Positions 19,497 to 28,337 of a stretch of DNA of 64,000 nt are shown in pieces; position 1 is the stretch's first letter, and every line of letters starts with the position of its first letter. Both the position numbers and the translations under genes were made by a program. The notes beneath the pieces were generated by a model. It made no database searches, was not told the origin of the DNA, and was given only the letters and a program-made list of their open reading frames with translations. The stretch lies in assembly GCA_937125395.1 (NCBI GenBank), contig CAKZLI010000003.1:95635-159634 (forward strand), read 5' to 3'. This DNA is from an uncultured Glaciecola sp. (GTDB lineage: Bacteria; Pseudomonadota; Gammaproteobacteria; Enterobacterales; Alteromonadaceae).

Positions 19497-20549
19497 TTAA
19501 AACGCAAATTGTGCTGATAACTGGAAGTATGCCGAGCTTAAGTTAATGCCCGCATCTTCTACTTTGTATTCACCTAACTCAGCACCGTATTTTAACTTAG
19601 GCGTGACGTTGGTCATTAAGTTAATCCCCCAATGTGAACGATCATGGTCAGATAAATCAGACTGGCCGTTACCATAGAAGAACGTTGAGCGTGTGTCTTC
19701 GTTCCAGAAATGGCGATAAGATACTGTGTACGCAATCCCGCTTTCTACTTCAGACTCGCCATCAGCATTATCCGAAATACCAGATACGACCGTTGTACCT
19801 GCATAGCGACCAAATTCACCGACGTTCAATTGAACACGGATATCGTTTTTACCACTGAGTAAAAATTTACCCGCGATGTTGGCTGCAACGGCTGTTTCAT
19901 CAACGCCATTTTGGTCTAATTGACGTAGTAAACCAGCAACAGAAATTTGTCCCCAATCGCCTTTGTGATCATAACGACCAATAAAGTCTGGAACAGATTC
20001 TTGCGTAGAATCACTGCTACCAAATGTTTCTGGATTCTCTACTGCGAACGACCATCCACCTTTAGAATAACGGATTTGGCCTTGACGGATAAATACCTCA
20101 CCAACGTGTGCACCACCAAAATCTAGCGTTTCTGCTAGGGCATGCAACGGCATAAAGGTTGACCATGTTTGACCAATGGTCCAATCTGCATATTTAATAA
20201 ATGCATGGCGGATACGTGGGCTGGTAGAGTTTGAGATGATTTCATTTCCGCCAGAACCATAAAAATCTAATTCGATAACACCTGTAACGGCTTCGTGTTG
20301 AACTTTAAATTGTAAACGAGACTCTTTAACACTGAATTTGGTTTGTGATGTATCTACTGCACCTGGATTATTACCAATCCAAAAATCACGATACGCTAAG
20401 TCACCAGAAACGTGACGAAGATCAGTTTTGACATAGCCACCTAAAGTGACAGTGGTGTCATCAGTTTTGACTAGGGTGACTGCGGCATTCGCCTGACTAG
20501 CTAAACCAAGCAATACTGCTGAAGCGGCTAATTTTGTAATAAATTTCAT
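19497..20549 (-). CDS. DcaP-like outer-membrane porin
   Basis: From the ATG at 20549 the protein has 350 residues and begins MKFITKLAASAVLLGLASQA with an ANA cleavage site. The mature part opens with TVTLGGYVKTDLRH and contains SRLQFKV, IELDFYGSGG and IGQTWSTF. It ends in an aromatic beta-strand (SAYFQLSAQFAF). These are features of DcaP-like trimeric porins, which carry small acids and dicarboxylates. The substrate is unknown. A longer start at 20594 would add a hydrophilic leader before the signal peptide and was rejected. Confidence 0.88.
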   Translation of the reverse strand: MKFITKLAASAVLLGLASQANAAVTLVKTDDTTVTLGGYVKTDLRHVSGDLAYRDFWIGNNPGAVDTSQTKFSVKESRLQFKVQHEAVTGVIELDFYGSGGNEIISNSTSPRIRHAFIKYADWTIGQTWSTFMPLHALAETLDFGGAHVGEVFIRQGQIRYSKGGWSFAVENPETFGSSDSTQESVPDFIGRYDHKGDWGQISVAGLLRQLDQNGVDETAVAANIAGKFLLSGKNDIRVQLNVGEFGRYAGTTVVSGISDNADGESEVESGIAYTVSYRHFWNEDTRSTFFYGNGQSDLSDHDRSHWGINLMTNVTPKLKYGAELGEYKVEDAGINLSSAYFQLSAQFAF

Positions 20550-20751
20550 ATGTGTGTTCCTGTGCTTGTTTGTATGTAAAAACAGGTTGCACATTAGAGT
20601 GGCTACTTAAAAAAATAAAGGCAAAAAAGGAAAAAGACTATTTCTAATTAGTGCTAAATAAATGGGGTTTTTGGTGTGTTTTTGAGCATGTTTTGCGGGC
20701 GTGTGAATGAAGTGCAACGTCAATTTACATTAACGTTACAACTTGTTTACT

Positions 20752-20928
20752 TTACTTCTTGTCAGCTTCGATTTTTTCGATATCTTCCCATAAACTCTCG
20801 GCTTGAGCCGTTAGCATGGCATAACTTTTAATATCTCCTCGACGCTGAGCATGCATTGCATCTTCTAAAATTTTGTCGTATTTTTTGCGCATTTTTTTGG
20901 ATGGATCACTTGAGAATAAACCGAACAT
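20752..20928 (-). CDS. DUF6435-like small protein (58 residues)
   Basis: A short reading frame starting ATG at 20928 (MFGLFSSDPSKKMRKKYDKI) with AAGGAAA at correct spacing. The rest is helical and charged (EDAMHAQRRGDIKSYAMLTA, then ESLWEDIEKIEADKK). It matches a small conserved gammaproteobacterial family (DUF6435) of unknown role. It sits alone between the porin gene and the AraC gene. Composition and ribosome site make it a real gene despite its length. Confidence 0.82.
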   Translation of the reverse strand: MFGLFSSDPSKKMRKKYDKILEDAMHAQRRGDIKSYAMLTAQAESLWEDIEKIEADKK

Positions 20929-20980
20929 ATTATTTCCTTATTAAGACAAATGTATTATACCTTGAGGGAGCGAAAAACGA

Positions 20981-22012
20981 TCATATCCCGGTGTTTTTGT
21001 GATGAATGGGTGTTTTTTGCTGCATTAATGTTTTGCGGAGTTGCGTCGGTGTCTGGCCAAACCAGAGTTTGCATTCACGACTGAACGTAGCAAGATGTTT
21101 ATACCCTAACATAAATGCAATACTCACCAAATCGTAATCTGTTGAACCTAAAAACTGCTTTGCATGTCCTTGACGTACTTCAGCGAGGATCTCGGAATAC
21201 CCATATTTTTCATTGGTTAAGCGCCGTTGTAATGTTCTTGGTGTCAAAGCTAATGCTTGTGCGACCCATTCAATCGAAATATTACCACTGGCAAGACCAA
21301 CCGAAATTAAATCAGCTACTTGTTCATGTAATGGCTCACCAGCGCCCCTTTCGGCAGAGATTTTATGTTGTAACGCCGCCGCTATGTTTTTGGTAGGGTA
21401 GTTTAAAATATCGGGATGAAAGCACAGCGATAAGCTCGGTTGTGCAAATGCGATAGGGCAATGAAAAAGATCTTGATAACGCTGCACTTGGGTTTGTTGG
21501 GGGGCGTTAAACGGAAAAAAGATACTTCTGATCGCAACAGGCGCTGCAATCACTTGTTGTAACAAATGATACGCAAACGAAATAGCGTATTCACAAAATG
21601 CAATATTACCCATGATCGTTCGATCACTGTGCGTAAATTGGATCATGATGTTATCAACGTGCTGTTGTTGTTGGATCTGTAGCCCAGGAATAATACTTTG
21701 GATATAGGTTTGTAATACATTAAGCAACATTGCTACGGTGTGGCATTGCGCTAATTTGGGGATCAACGCGCCAAAAATAGAAATATCTTGCTGTTTTGCC
21801 AACACCAGTGCGATCGCTCTGCCTCTTGAATGTTCTCGTGTGACTGTTAACAATTGTACAAATTGCTGCAATGGGATCACGCAGTATTCTTGACGCAACA
21901 CATGGATTGGTAATCCGACTTGGTTAACTAAGCGTGTCGTATCAATACTTTGTTGCTGGTTGAGCATACTGTAATGTTGCAAAAAATGATTTGAAATATA
22001 GTGTTGGGCCAT
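20981..22012 (-). CDS. AraC-family transcriptional regulator
   Basis: A 343-residue regulator starting MAQHYISNHFLQHY at 22012. It has the Arabinose_bd-type N-terminal effector domain (about 20-200) and a C-terminal double helix-turn-helix (about 240-330: WVAQALALTPRTLQRRLTNE, IAFMLGYKHLATFSRE, FGQTPTQLRK). Homologues of this type (ArgR/OruR/VirS branch) often sit beside lipid or amine catabolic genes. It diverges from the desaturase-ferredoxin gene over a gap carrying four phased repeats, the likely binding sites. Confidence 0.9.
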   Translation of the reverse strand: MAQHYISNHFLQHYSMLNQQQSIDTTRLVNQVGLPIHVLRQEYCVIPLQQFVQLLTVTREHSRGRAIALVLAKQQDISIFGALIPKLAQCHTVAMLLNVLQTYIQSIIPGLQIQQQQHVDNIMIQFTHSDRTIMGNIAFCEYAISFAYHLLQQVIAAPVAIRSIFFPFNAPQQTQVQRYQDLFHCPIAFAQPSLSLCFHPDILNYPTKNIAAALQHKISAERGAGEPLHEQVADLISVGLASGNISIEWVAQALALTPRTLQRRLTNEKYGYSEILAEVRQGHAKQFLGSTDYDLVSIAFMLGYKHLATFSRECKLWFGQTPTQLRKTLMQQKTPIHHKNTGI

Positions 22013-22061
22013 CGGAGTTGCTCTCAAGACAAGTAACAAACAATCACTCTACTGTAGTAGA

Positions 22062-22142
22062 TGTGGCGTAAAATATCAAAATGATGTCGTTAAATATTAA
22101 AATTGTGTCGTCATATACTAATTATGTGTCGTTATATCCATA
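22062..22142 (+). promoter_or_regulatory. Four direct repeats at exact 21-bp spacing, probable AraC operator array
   Basis: Four copies of a TGTGTCGTnAwATA-like word have their CGT at 22067, 22088, 22109 and 22130, each 21 bp (two helical turns) from the next. The last copy ends at the expected -35 position of the desaturase promoter. They lie in the gap between an AraC-type regulator and its divergent neighbour. Confidence 0.75.
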
Positions 22143-22168
22143 ATATCGTGCAAGATCCCCTCTATAAT
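22140..22168 (+). promoter_or_regulatory. Probable activator-dependent promoter of the desaturase gene
   Basis: A perfect TATAAT at 22163-22168 has a poor -35 (ATAATA at 22140-22145) 17 bp upstream, and the fourth operator repeat ends there. This is the layout of an AraC-activated promoter. Confidence 0.55.
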
Positions 22169-22201
22169 TATGTTAATTCGAGAGTAAAAATTGGCAATAA
22201 C

Positions 22202-23374
22202 ATGTTCAAAATACACATGACACAGTGGTGGGAACCGACAACTAATTTGTTTAACCGATGGCGTTGTTATGACTGGATCACCTTAAGTTTATTTATGCTT
22301 GGTTTAGTCGCTTGTTGTCTGTTACTTGCTAATATCGTGTTTGATTTTGTACCTATGCTTATCAATGTTCTGTTGAGTCTAGGCATAGGATATATTGCCT
22401 TTACGGTGTTACATGAAGCGGTGCATGCTAATTTGTTCGCGGGTGATAGCAAACGTCAAAGTGTCCAAAGCTGCATCGCTTGGCTTGCTTCTTTACCCTT
22501 TATTATCATTCCTGCACCAATATTCAAAACAATGCACATGCAGCACCACGCACACTTAAATGATCCTAAGCGTGATCCCGATTATTTTTGTCATGCAGAT
22601 AATCTGTGGATTGCAACAGCCAAAGCGCCTTTGCTAGCATTTTATTATATTTATCGTTACAGCAAATGGATCGACCAAAACCAATTATCCGCTTCAGATG
22701 CATTACAGTGTTTAGTATATTATTGTGTGTGGATCACTGGTATAAGTTTAGCCGTGACGCATGGTTGGGGCGTTGAATTGTTGTTGTATGCTGTAATACC
22801 TGCTTTAGTCAATAACATCATACTTACTTTGGTCTTAGACCACATTGTGCACCACCCGCATACTGAGCAAGATGCGCATTTGGGCACGCATTCGTATGAT
22901 TTTTTTGGAGCAAAATGGCTAACTTTAGGCCAAAATGCACACGTTGTGCATCATGTTCTCCCTCGCGTCCCATGGCATAGTTATACAGAACATCTGCCGG
23001 AGGTATTAACCCAGAAACGTGCGAAACAAGCACTACCTGATGATCGACCGACGCATAATATTAGCAGTTTTCAGGCTTCCTCGAACAATCAGTACACAGC
23101 TTGCTTGATAAACCCAAGACGCGACACCAATCAAAGATTCATGATTGATGACGCCGAAACGATATTACAAGCTGCAATACGCCAAGACGTGGCACTCCCA
23201 TATGGCTGCAAAGCAGGCATGTGTGGACGCTGTAAAATTCACTTATCAGCAGCATCTGCAATCGATAACGCTGCACTTACGGCTGGGATCACTGCGCTTG
23301 AAGCGGAGCAGGGATGGGTGCTTGCGTGTCAGACGTGTGTTAACCAGCCGGTTACTCTTACTTTGCTTAAATAA
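22202..23374 (+). CDS. Membrane fatty-acid desaturase fused to a 2Fe-2S ferredoxin domain
   Basis: A protein of about 390 residues. The N-terminal part has membrane helices and the three histidine boxes of the membrane desaturase/hydroxylase family: HEAVH near 70, HMQHHAH near 110 and HVVHH near 247. The last 85 residues form a plant-type ferredoxin with CKAGMCGRC near 335 and a fourth Cys in LACQTCV. The fusion supplies the diiron centre with its own electron carrier, so it should desaturate or hydroxylate acyl chains or another hydrophobic substrate. The start is uncertain: ATG at 22202 or 22217, both without a strong ribosome site. Control by the divergent AraC gene is likely. Confidence 0.87.
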   Translation: MFKIHMTQWWEPTTNLFNRWRCYDWITLSLFMLGLVACCLLLANIVFDFVPMLINVLLSLGIGYIAFTVLHEAVHANLFAGDSKRQSVQSCIAWLASLPFIIIPAPIFKTMHMQHHAHLNDPKRDPDYFCHADNLWIATAKAPLLAFYYIYRYSKWIDQNQLSASDALQCLVYYCVWITGISLAVTHGWGVELLLYAVIPALVNNIILTLVLDHIVHHPHTEQDAHLGTHSYDFFGAKWLTLGQNAHVVHHVLPRVPWHSYTEHLPEVLTQKRAKQALPDDRPTHNISSFQASSNNQYTACLINPRRDTNQRFMIDDAETILQAAIRQDVALPYGCKAGMCGRCKIHLSAASAIDNAALTAGITALEAEQGWVLACQTCVNQPVTLTLLK

Positions 23375-23384
23375 TTGGCAAAAA

Positions 23385-23412
23385 AAAGCCCTACTCTGTG
23401 AAGTAGGGCTTT
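23385..23412. terminator. Bidirectional terminator
   Basis: A perfect 11-bp stem (AAAGCCCTACT with AGTAGGGCTTT, 6-nt loop) between the convergent desaturase and accC genes. Confidence 0.85.
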
Positions 23413-23462
23413 AACGGTTGCTTACTCATCCATAGTAAACGTATCGTGTTGTAAGCTTGTGA

Positions 23463-24806
23463 TTAAATCAATCCTAGCTTTTTTTCTAAATAATGAATAT
23501 TAGTGCCACCAGCAAAGAAGTTTTCATCTGCCATAATAGATTTTTGTAGTGGGATATTGGTCTTGATCCCATCAATGACCAATTCATCTAAAGCGTGACG
23601 CATGCGAGCAATGGCTTCATCGCGACTCTCGCCATAGGTAATGAGTTTACCAATCATCGAGTCATAAAAAGGCGGTACACTGTAGCCTGAGTAGATATGC
23701 GATTCCCAACGTATGCCAAGACCACCAGGGGCATGGAACATATTGATTTTGCCAGGAGAGGGCATAAATGTTTCAGGATCCTCGGCATTGATACGACATT
23801 CAATTGCATGGCCTTTGATTTTGATTTGCGACTGTTCAATCGACAACGGCTGACCAGCAGCAACGCGTAATTGTTCTTTGATCAAATCAATCCCCGTAAT
23901 CATCTCAGACACAGGGTGCTCTACTTGAATGCGGGTATTCATTTCGATGAAATAAAACTCGCCGTTCTCATACAAAAATTCAAATGTCCCTGCGCCACGG
24001 TAATTAATTTCAATACAAGCACGGCGGCAGCGTTCACCGATTTTTTCACGCATTTGATCTGAAATACCAGGTGCCGGGGCTTCTTCGACGACTTTTTGGT
24101 GACGACGTTGCATTGAACAATCACGCTCACCTAAGTGAATGGCATTACCTTGCCCGTCAGCTAATACTTGAATCTCAACATGACGAGGATTTTCAAGGAA
24201 TTTTTCCATGTAAACGACGTCATTATTAAATGCAGCACCGGCTTCTGCTTTGGTCATTTCAATAGATTCTGCTAATTCAGCTTCACTGCGGACAACACGC
24301 ATTCCACGACCACCACCGCCACCAGCGGCTTTAACGATAATCGGATAGCCAATACGCTTTGCGATGGATTTATTGCGCTCTGTGTCATCCGTTAATGGTC
24401 CATCAGAACCAGGAACGCAAGGGACACCAGCACTTTTCATGGCGCTAATCGCAGAGACTTTGTCGCCCATCAAATTGATGGTGTCGGCGGTGGGACCAAT
24501 GAATACAAAACCACTTTTTTCGACAGCTTCAGCAAAATCGGCACTCTCAGCTAAAAAACCATAGCCAGGGTGAATCGCTACTGAGTTAGACACTTCAGCG
24601 GCAGCGATTATACGAGGGATATTCAAATAGCTCTCTTGTGCAGAGGCTTTACCGATACAAATTGACTCATCCGCTAACAATACATGCTTTAACTTAGCAT
24701 CAGCAGTTGAGTGAACAGCGACGGTTTTAATACCGAGTTCTTTACACGCGCGTAAGATGCGTAATGCAATCTCGCCACGGTTGGCAATTAAGACTTTATC
24801 TAACAT
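23463..24806 (-). CDS. accC: Acetyl-CoA carboxylase, biotin carboxylase subunit
   Basis: AccC carboxylates biotin on AccB with ATP and bicarbonate, the first step of fatty-acid synthesis. The 447-residue protein has the usual start [20 protein letters not shown], the glycine-rich ATP loop [12 protein letters not shown], the block [20 protein letters not shown] and [13 protein letters not shown]. It follows accB by 15 nt as the last gene of aroQ-accB-accC. Confidence 0.98.
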   Translation of the reverse strand: MLDKVLIANRGEIALRILRACKELGIKTVAVHSTADAKLKHVLLADESICIGKASAQESYLNIPRIIAAAEVSNSVAIHPGYGFLAESADFAEAVEKSGFVFIGPTADTINLMGDKVSAISAMKSAGVPCVPGSDGPLTDDTERNKSIAKRIGYPIIVKAAGGGGGRGMRVVRSEAELAESIEMTKAEAGAAFNNDVVYMEKFLENPRHVEIQVLADGQGNAIHLGERDCSMQRRHQKVVEEAPAPGISDQMREKIGERCRRACIEINYRGAGTFEFLYENGEFYFIEMNTRIQVEHPVSEMITGIDLIKEQLRVAAGQPLSIEQSQIKIKGHAIECRINAEDPETFMPSPGKINMFHAPGGLGIRWESHIYSGYSVPPFYDSMIGKLITYGESRDEAIARMRHALDELVIDGIKTNIPLQKSIMADENFFAGGTNIHYLEKKLGLI

Positions 24807-24821
24807 GCTGGATCTTCCGTG

Positions 24822-25280
24822 TTATTCGATCACAAATAAAGGTTGGTCAAATTCAATCGCATCTTGATTGTTTGCCAATACCGCTTTCACTACACCGGCT
24901 TTATCCGATTCGATTTGGTTCATCATTTTCATCGCTTCGATAATACATAAGGTATCACCGACATTGACTTGTGAACCGACTTCTACAAAAGGCTTTGCTT
25001 CTGGTGACGATGCACGGTAAAAACTACCTACCATTGGAGACTTAACGGTATGACCAGTATGACCGGCTGGAGCAGCTGGAGCTACTTCTGCTGCTGGCGT
25101 TGCCGCGGCAGCAACCGGAGCTGGTGCAGCTAATGGTGAAGGTTGCGCATAAACAGGTGCAACGGGTGCAACACCACCACGGTGGATGCGAACGGATTCC
25201 TCACCTTCGGTTATTTCTAATTCTGCAATGCCAGATTCTTCGACAAGCTCAATTAATTTTTTTATTTTTCTGATATCCAT
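24822..25280 (-). CDS. accB: Biotin carboxyl carrier protein of acetyl-CoA carboxylase
   Basis: The 152-residue protein starts [21 protein letters not shown] central Ala/Pro-rich flexible linker (about 40-70) leads to the biotinyl domain with the biotin lysine in EAMKMMNQ. It carries carboxybiotin between AccC and AccAD. It lies 6 nt after aroQ. Confidence 0.97.
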   Translation of the reverse strand: MDIRKIKKLIELVEESGIAELEITEGEESVRIHRGGVAPVAPVYAQPSPLAAPAPVAAAATPAAEVAPAAPAGHTGHTVKSPMVGSFYRASSPEAKPFVEVGSQVNVGDTLCIIEAMKMMNQIESDKAGVVKAVLANNQDAIEFDQPLFVIE

Positions 25281-25286
25281 AACGTT

Positions 25287-25736
25287 CTACCTGTGTGTTT
25301 GTTGATGACTAAATTGATGATCGGCACTGTTAATGGCTAACTGGTAGCCATAAGTACCACACCCGACAATGACCCCTGCGGCAATATCGGATAAATAAGA
25401 GTGCTGACGAAATGCTTCGCGAGCGTGCACGTTAGAAATATGCACTTCGATAAACGGAATATTAACCCCTAAAAATGCGTCACGAATGGCAATACTGGTA
25501 TGCGTAAATGCACCTGGATTGATGATGATAAAATCAACTGTGTTCATGGCATTATGAATTGCGTTGACTAAATCATGTTCTGCATTGCTTTGCAAATGGC
25601 TAATAGAGTGTCCAAGTTGCTGAGCAAAGACACCACAATATGTCATGACATCGTCCAAGGTTTGAGCGCCATAGACATCGGGCTCACGCTTACCGAGCAA
25701 ATTGAGATTAGGGCCATTTAAGATGAGAATATTCAC
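25287..25736 (-). CDS. aroQ: 3-dehydroquinate dehydratase, type II
   Basis: AroQ removes water from 3-dehydroquinate in the shikimate pathway. The 149-residue protein has the type II signatures [36 protein letters not shown] and [14 protein letters not shown], including the catalytic Tyr and His. It is the first gene of the aroQ-accB-accC operon typical of gammaproteobacteria. Confidence 0.97.
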   Translation of the reverse strand: MNILILNGPNLNLLGKREPDVYGAQTLDDVMTYCGVFAQQLGHSISHLQSNAEHDLVNAIHNAMNTVDFIIINPGAFTHTSIAIRDAFLGVNIPFIEVHISNVHAREAFRQHSYLSDIAAGVIVGCGTYGYQLAINSADHQFSHQQTHR

Positions 25737-25804
25737 GATAATCCTTATATCTTGTAGTTAACGTGCAAGATTAAATTGATTATAGTGATTTATTAAAAAT
25801 ATAT

Positions 25805-25829
25805 CAGTAAATTACTGGTCTTATCAGGT
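25805..25829. promoter_or_regulatory. Palindrome and FadR-like site upstream of aroQ-accBC
   Basis: CAGTAA-A-TTACTG (25805-25817) is a perfect odd palindrome. Overlapping it, ACTGGTCTTATCAGGT (25814-25829) resembles the FadR operator pattern ACTGGTC..ACCAGT with about three mismatches. It lies 78-93 bp before the aroQ start, in the promoter region of an operon for fatty-acid synthesis. Confidence 0.35.
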
Positions 25830-25862
25830 GAAAAGACGCGATGTTAACACTTTCAGCGACGT

Positions 25863-26402
25863 TTACCGCTTTTTAATCGTAATTTGGACTTTCTTTGGCA
25901 TCGTTGCCACGTTCAGTAAATCAACATTGACGGGCGTATTAAAATATTCTGCGCCACCTTGAATTAACCCTTCTGCTAATTTTTCTAATTGGCGAGGTGA
26001 TTGATATATCATTGTGATCTGATCAGGCTGATGATCGAGGGTCGTAAATGTCGGTAAGGTTGCATTTGGATAAAGCTTGAGCACCTCAACATGAATATTT
26101 GAATCTAACTGCGCTAATAAATCAAATAACGTCGCATCAGAGCTGACTATGTGTTTATGTCCATCCATTAACTTAGCAAATAAGTATTTACCAAAGGCAA
26201 AAATCAATGCATCTGGTTCAATTCTCGTTTTTTGCGATAACAATGTCACTATCTCAACGACATCTTCTAACGGATAATGTCCCACTGCGGTGAATACCCC
26301 TTTGGACGACAAGTTGGCTTCTTCGAGTATCTCATCGGCCATTTCATACGATACTGTCGTTTCGATCATTTCGACTAAATTGGTGAATATTATCCCTAAC
26401 AT
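25863..26402 (-). CDS. H-NOX heme-based gas sensor
   Basis: A 179-residue stand-alone H-NOX protein. The proximal heme ligand fits His104 in NIHVEVLKLYPNATLPTF, and the propionate-binding YxSxR motif is present as YQSPR (133-137). It starts MLGIIFTNLVEMIE as in the family. Bacterial H-NOX proteins bind NO (some also O2) and control a partner histidine kinase or cyclic-di-GMP enzyme coded beside them. Here the neighbour is a divergent REC-REC-GGDEF gene with a 139-bp shared promoter gap. No H-NOX-associated kinase is present. Confidence 0.93.
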   Translation of the reverse strand: MLGIIFTNLVEMIETTVSYEMADEILEEANLSSKGVFTAVGHYPLEDVVEIVTLLSQKTRIEPDALIFAFGKYLFAKLMDGHKHIVSSDATLFDLLAQLDSNIHVEVLKLYPNATLPTFTTLDHQPDQITMIYQSPRQLEKLAEGLIQGGAEYFNTPVNVDLLNVATMPKKVQITIKKR

Positions 26403-26541
26403 GCCTTGCCCCTAGCGCTGATTTATCTGCGGCGTGAGTCTTTCATTGTCAATCTCCCACTACGTATGTGAGTCACAAATAAGTGCCCTATCATTTTATC
26501 GTCTATACTCATAATTAGTTTAATAATCAGTAGAATTATCT

Positions 26542-28323
26542 ATGCCTAAAGCGACAACCAGTGAATTACGGATAATGTTTATTTCTCAATATCCTAAAAC
26601 ATTGCGGTTAGTATTGGACACATGGACTGAACTACGCGCAGCTAGAGACTTAGAAAGTGCTGAATTTTTTAGTCAACTCGCTATGCAACAATTTTATAAT
26701 ACGGTACAGCAACTATACCTTAGTGCATCTGCGCTAAACTTCAATGCGCTGGCCCATTATTTAAAAACATTAGTACAATTGTTACATCAATATTCGTCTA
26801 ACGCAGCAGCGACGGCGGCGGCATCAGCAGCGGCATCAAGTGAGCCTCGATTTGGGATCGAAGTCGATTTTGTATTAAATCAATTGATAAGTGCTGCGCA
26901 AACTCAGCCTGACCCAATGCTAGCTTATTCGGTTATTGATATTAGTCAACACCCACAACTAGCCAATAACATCCAGCCAGCATCAGGGAGTAAGGATACA
27001 ATTGAAGATTTACAGGATATTGGTGCTATCCTTGAGCAAGATATCGTTATTGCTGTGATTGATGATGATGTGGCTGTGAGTCAAGCGTTAACCAAGCTAT
27101 TAGAAAGTTTTAATTTTAGAGTACAGACGTTTAATAGTATCGCTGCATTTTTAGAACGAGATGTGCAATTTTATTCTTCTTCACCTCCACATTTGATTTT
27201 GCTTGATATCATGATGCCAGATGTATCTGAAACACAAGTCTTTGAATTTGCCCTAGCGATGCGTGAACAGGCGATTAAAGTCATTTGCTTATCCGGTTTA
27301 AGCTCGTATGAAACCAGACTCAAAGCGGTCCGTGCAGGGTTGAATGATTATATTGTCAAGCCAGTAAATGTCACCGTGCTGGTGAGCAAAATTCGTAAAT
27401 CGTTTCATCTTGATTCGCATAAACCCATGTACATCATGATGCTGGATGATCAACCGGATGTGTGTGATTTTTATGAAAATGCAGTGTCTTCGCCGTATTT
27501 ATCGATTAAGGCTTTTTCGTCGGTAGCAACCTTTTTTAAGGTGTTAGAAAACTTCACGCCGGATATTTTTTTACTCGATTTAACCATGCCCACTATTTCT
27601 GGTTTAGAAGTCGCTAAGATCTTGCGGCAACAAAACAAGTACGATTTTATTCCTATTGTATTTTTGACCGGTGATGAGACTGAGGAAACCAAAATACGTA
27701 TTCTTGATGCCGGTGCTGATGATGTGATCCCCAAAGGAACACCGATTCGCATGGTGATGCAGCATATTTCTACACGCACTTTACGTGGTCAGCATATTCG
27801 TTATCTCACATCCCGTGATAGTTTAACGGGTGTGCTTAATCATGGACAAATCATGGATGCGTGTGCCAATGCTTTTACGTTATTTCAACGTAATCATCAA
27901 AACTTTGTCATTGTCTTAATTGATTTGGATAACTTTAAAGACGTTAACGATACGCATGGGCATCCAGTGGGCGACAAAGTATTATTTGGCATTGGGCAAC
28001 TATTGCATCGCTCATTGCGCGAGAGTGACATGGTTGGACGTTACGGCGGTGAGGAGTTTATTTTGTTACTGCACAATACCGACACTGCGCAAGTTATAGA
28101 TAAAATCAATGATATACGCACGACATTTCATGCACTGTCGTTTAAAAGTAACATAGGGCAATTTCACGTGAGTTTTAGTGCGGGACTTGCCGATGCCAAA
28201 GACTACAAAAGCTTAGCTGAATTAGTGCATGCCACTGATAGCGCGTTATATCAGGCTAAAAAACAAGGCCGAAATCGCATTGTTAATGCCAATGTCGTGC
28301 CGCCGCGGATTGGCGCATCATGA
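26542..28323 (+). CDS. Diguanylate cyclase with HPt-like, two receiver and GGEEF domains
   Basis: The 593-residue cytosolic protein has four parts. Residues 8-85 are helical and look like a degenerate HPt domain, with Tyr/Leu where the phospho-His would be (QQLYLSASALNFNALA). An Ala/Ser linker follows (88-100). Receiver 1 (about 168-290) has DDD, Asp222 in LLDIMMPD and Lys273. Receiver 2 (about 296-412) has Asp346 in LLDLTMP and Lys398. The GGDEF domain (about 425-585) has DLDNFKDVNDTHGH and an intact RYGGEEF (500-506), so it should make cyclic di-GMP. It diverges from the H-NOX gene and is the best candidate for its output. Confidence 0.92.
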   Translation: MPKATTSELRIMFISQYPKTLRLVLDTWTELRAARDLESAEFFSQLAMQQFYNTVQQLYLSASALNFNALAHYLKTLVQLLHQYSSNAAATAAASAAASSEPRFGIEVDFVLNQLISAAQTQPDPMLAYSVIDISQHPQLANNIQPASGSKDTIEDLQDIGAILEQDIVIAVIDDDVAVSQALTKLLESFNFRVQTFNSIAAFLERDVQFYSSSPPHLILLDIMMPDVSETQVFEFALAMREQAIKVICLSGLSSYETRLKAVRAGLNDYIVKPVNVTVLVSKIRKSFHLDSHKPMYIMMLDDQPDVCDFYENAVSSPYLSIKAFSSVATFFKVLENFTPDIFLLDLTMPTISGLEVAKILRQQNKYDFIPIVFLTGDETEETKIRILDAGADDVIPKGTPIRMVMQHISTRTLRGQHIRYLTSRDSLTGVLNHGQIMDACANAFTLFQRNHQNFVIVLIDLDNFKDVNDTHGHPVGDKVLFGIGQLLHRSLRESDMVGRYGGEEFILLLHNTDTAQVIDKINDIRTTFHALSFKSNIGQFHVSFSAGLADAKDYKSLAELVHATDSALYQAKKQGRNRIVNANVVPPRIGAS

Positions 28324-28337
28324 TTTAAATGAGCGGT

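Noticed and set aside
20595..20751. TTAACGTTA-type palindrome upstream of the porin
   Set aside because: A/T-rich 9-bp palindrome expected by chance; no second copy seen.
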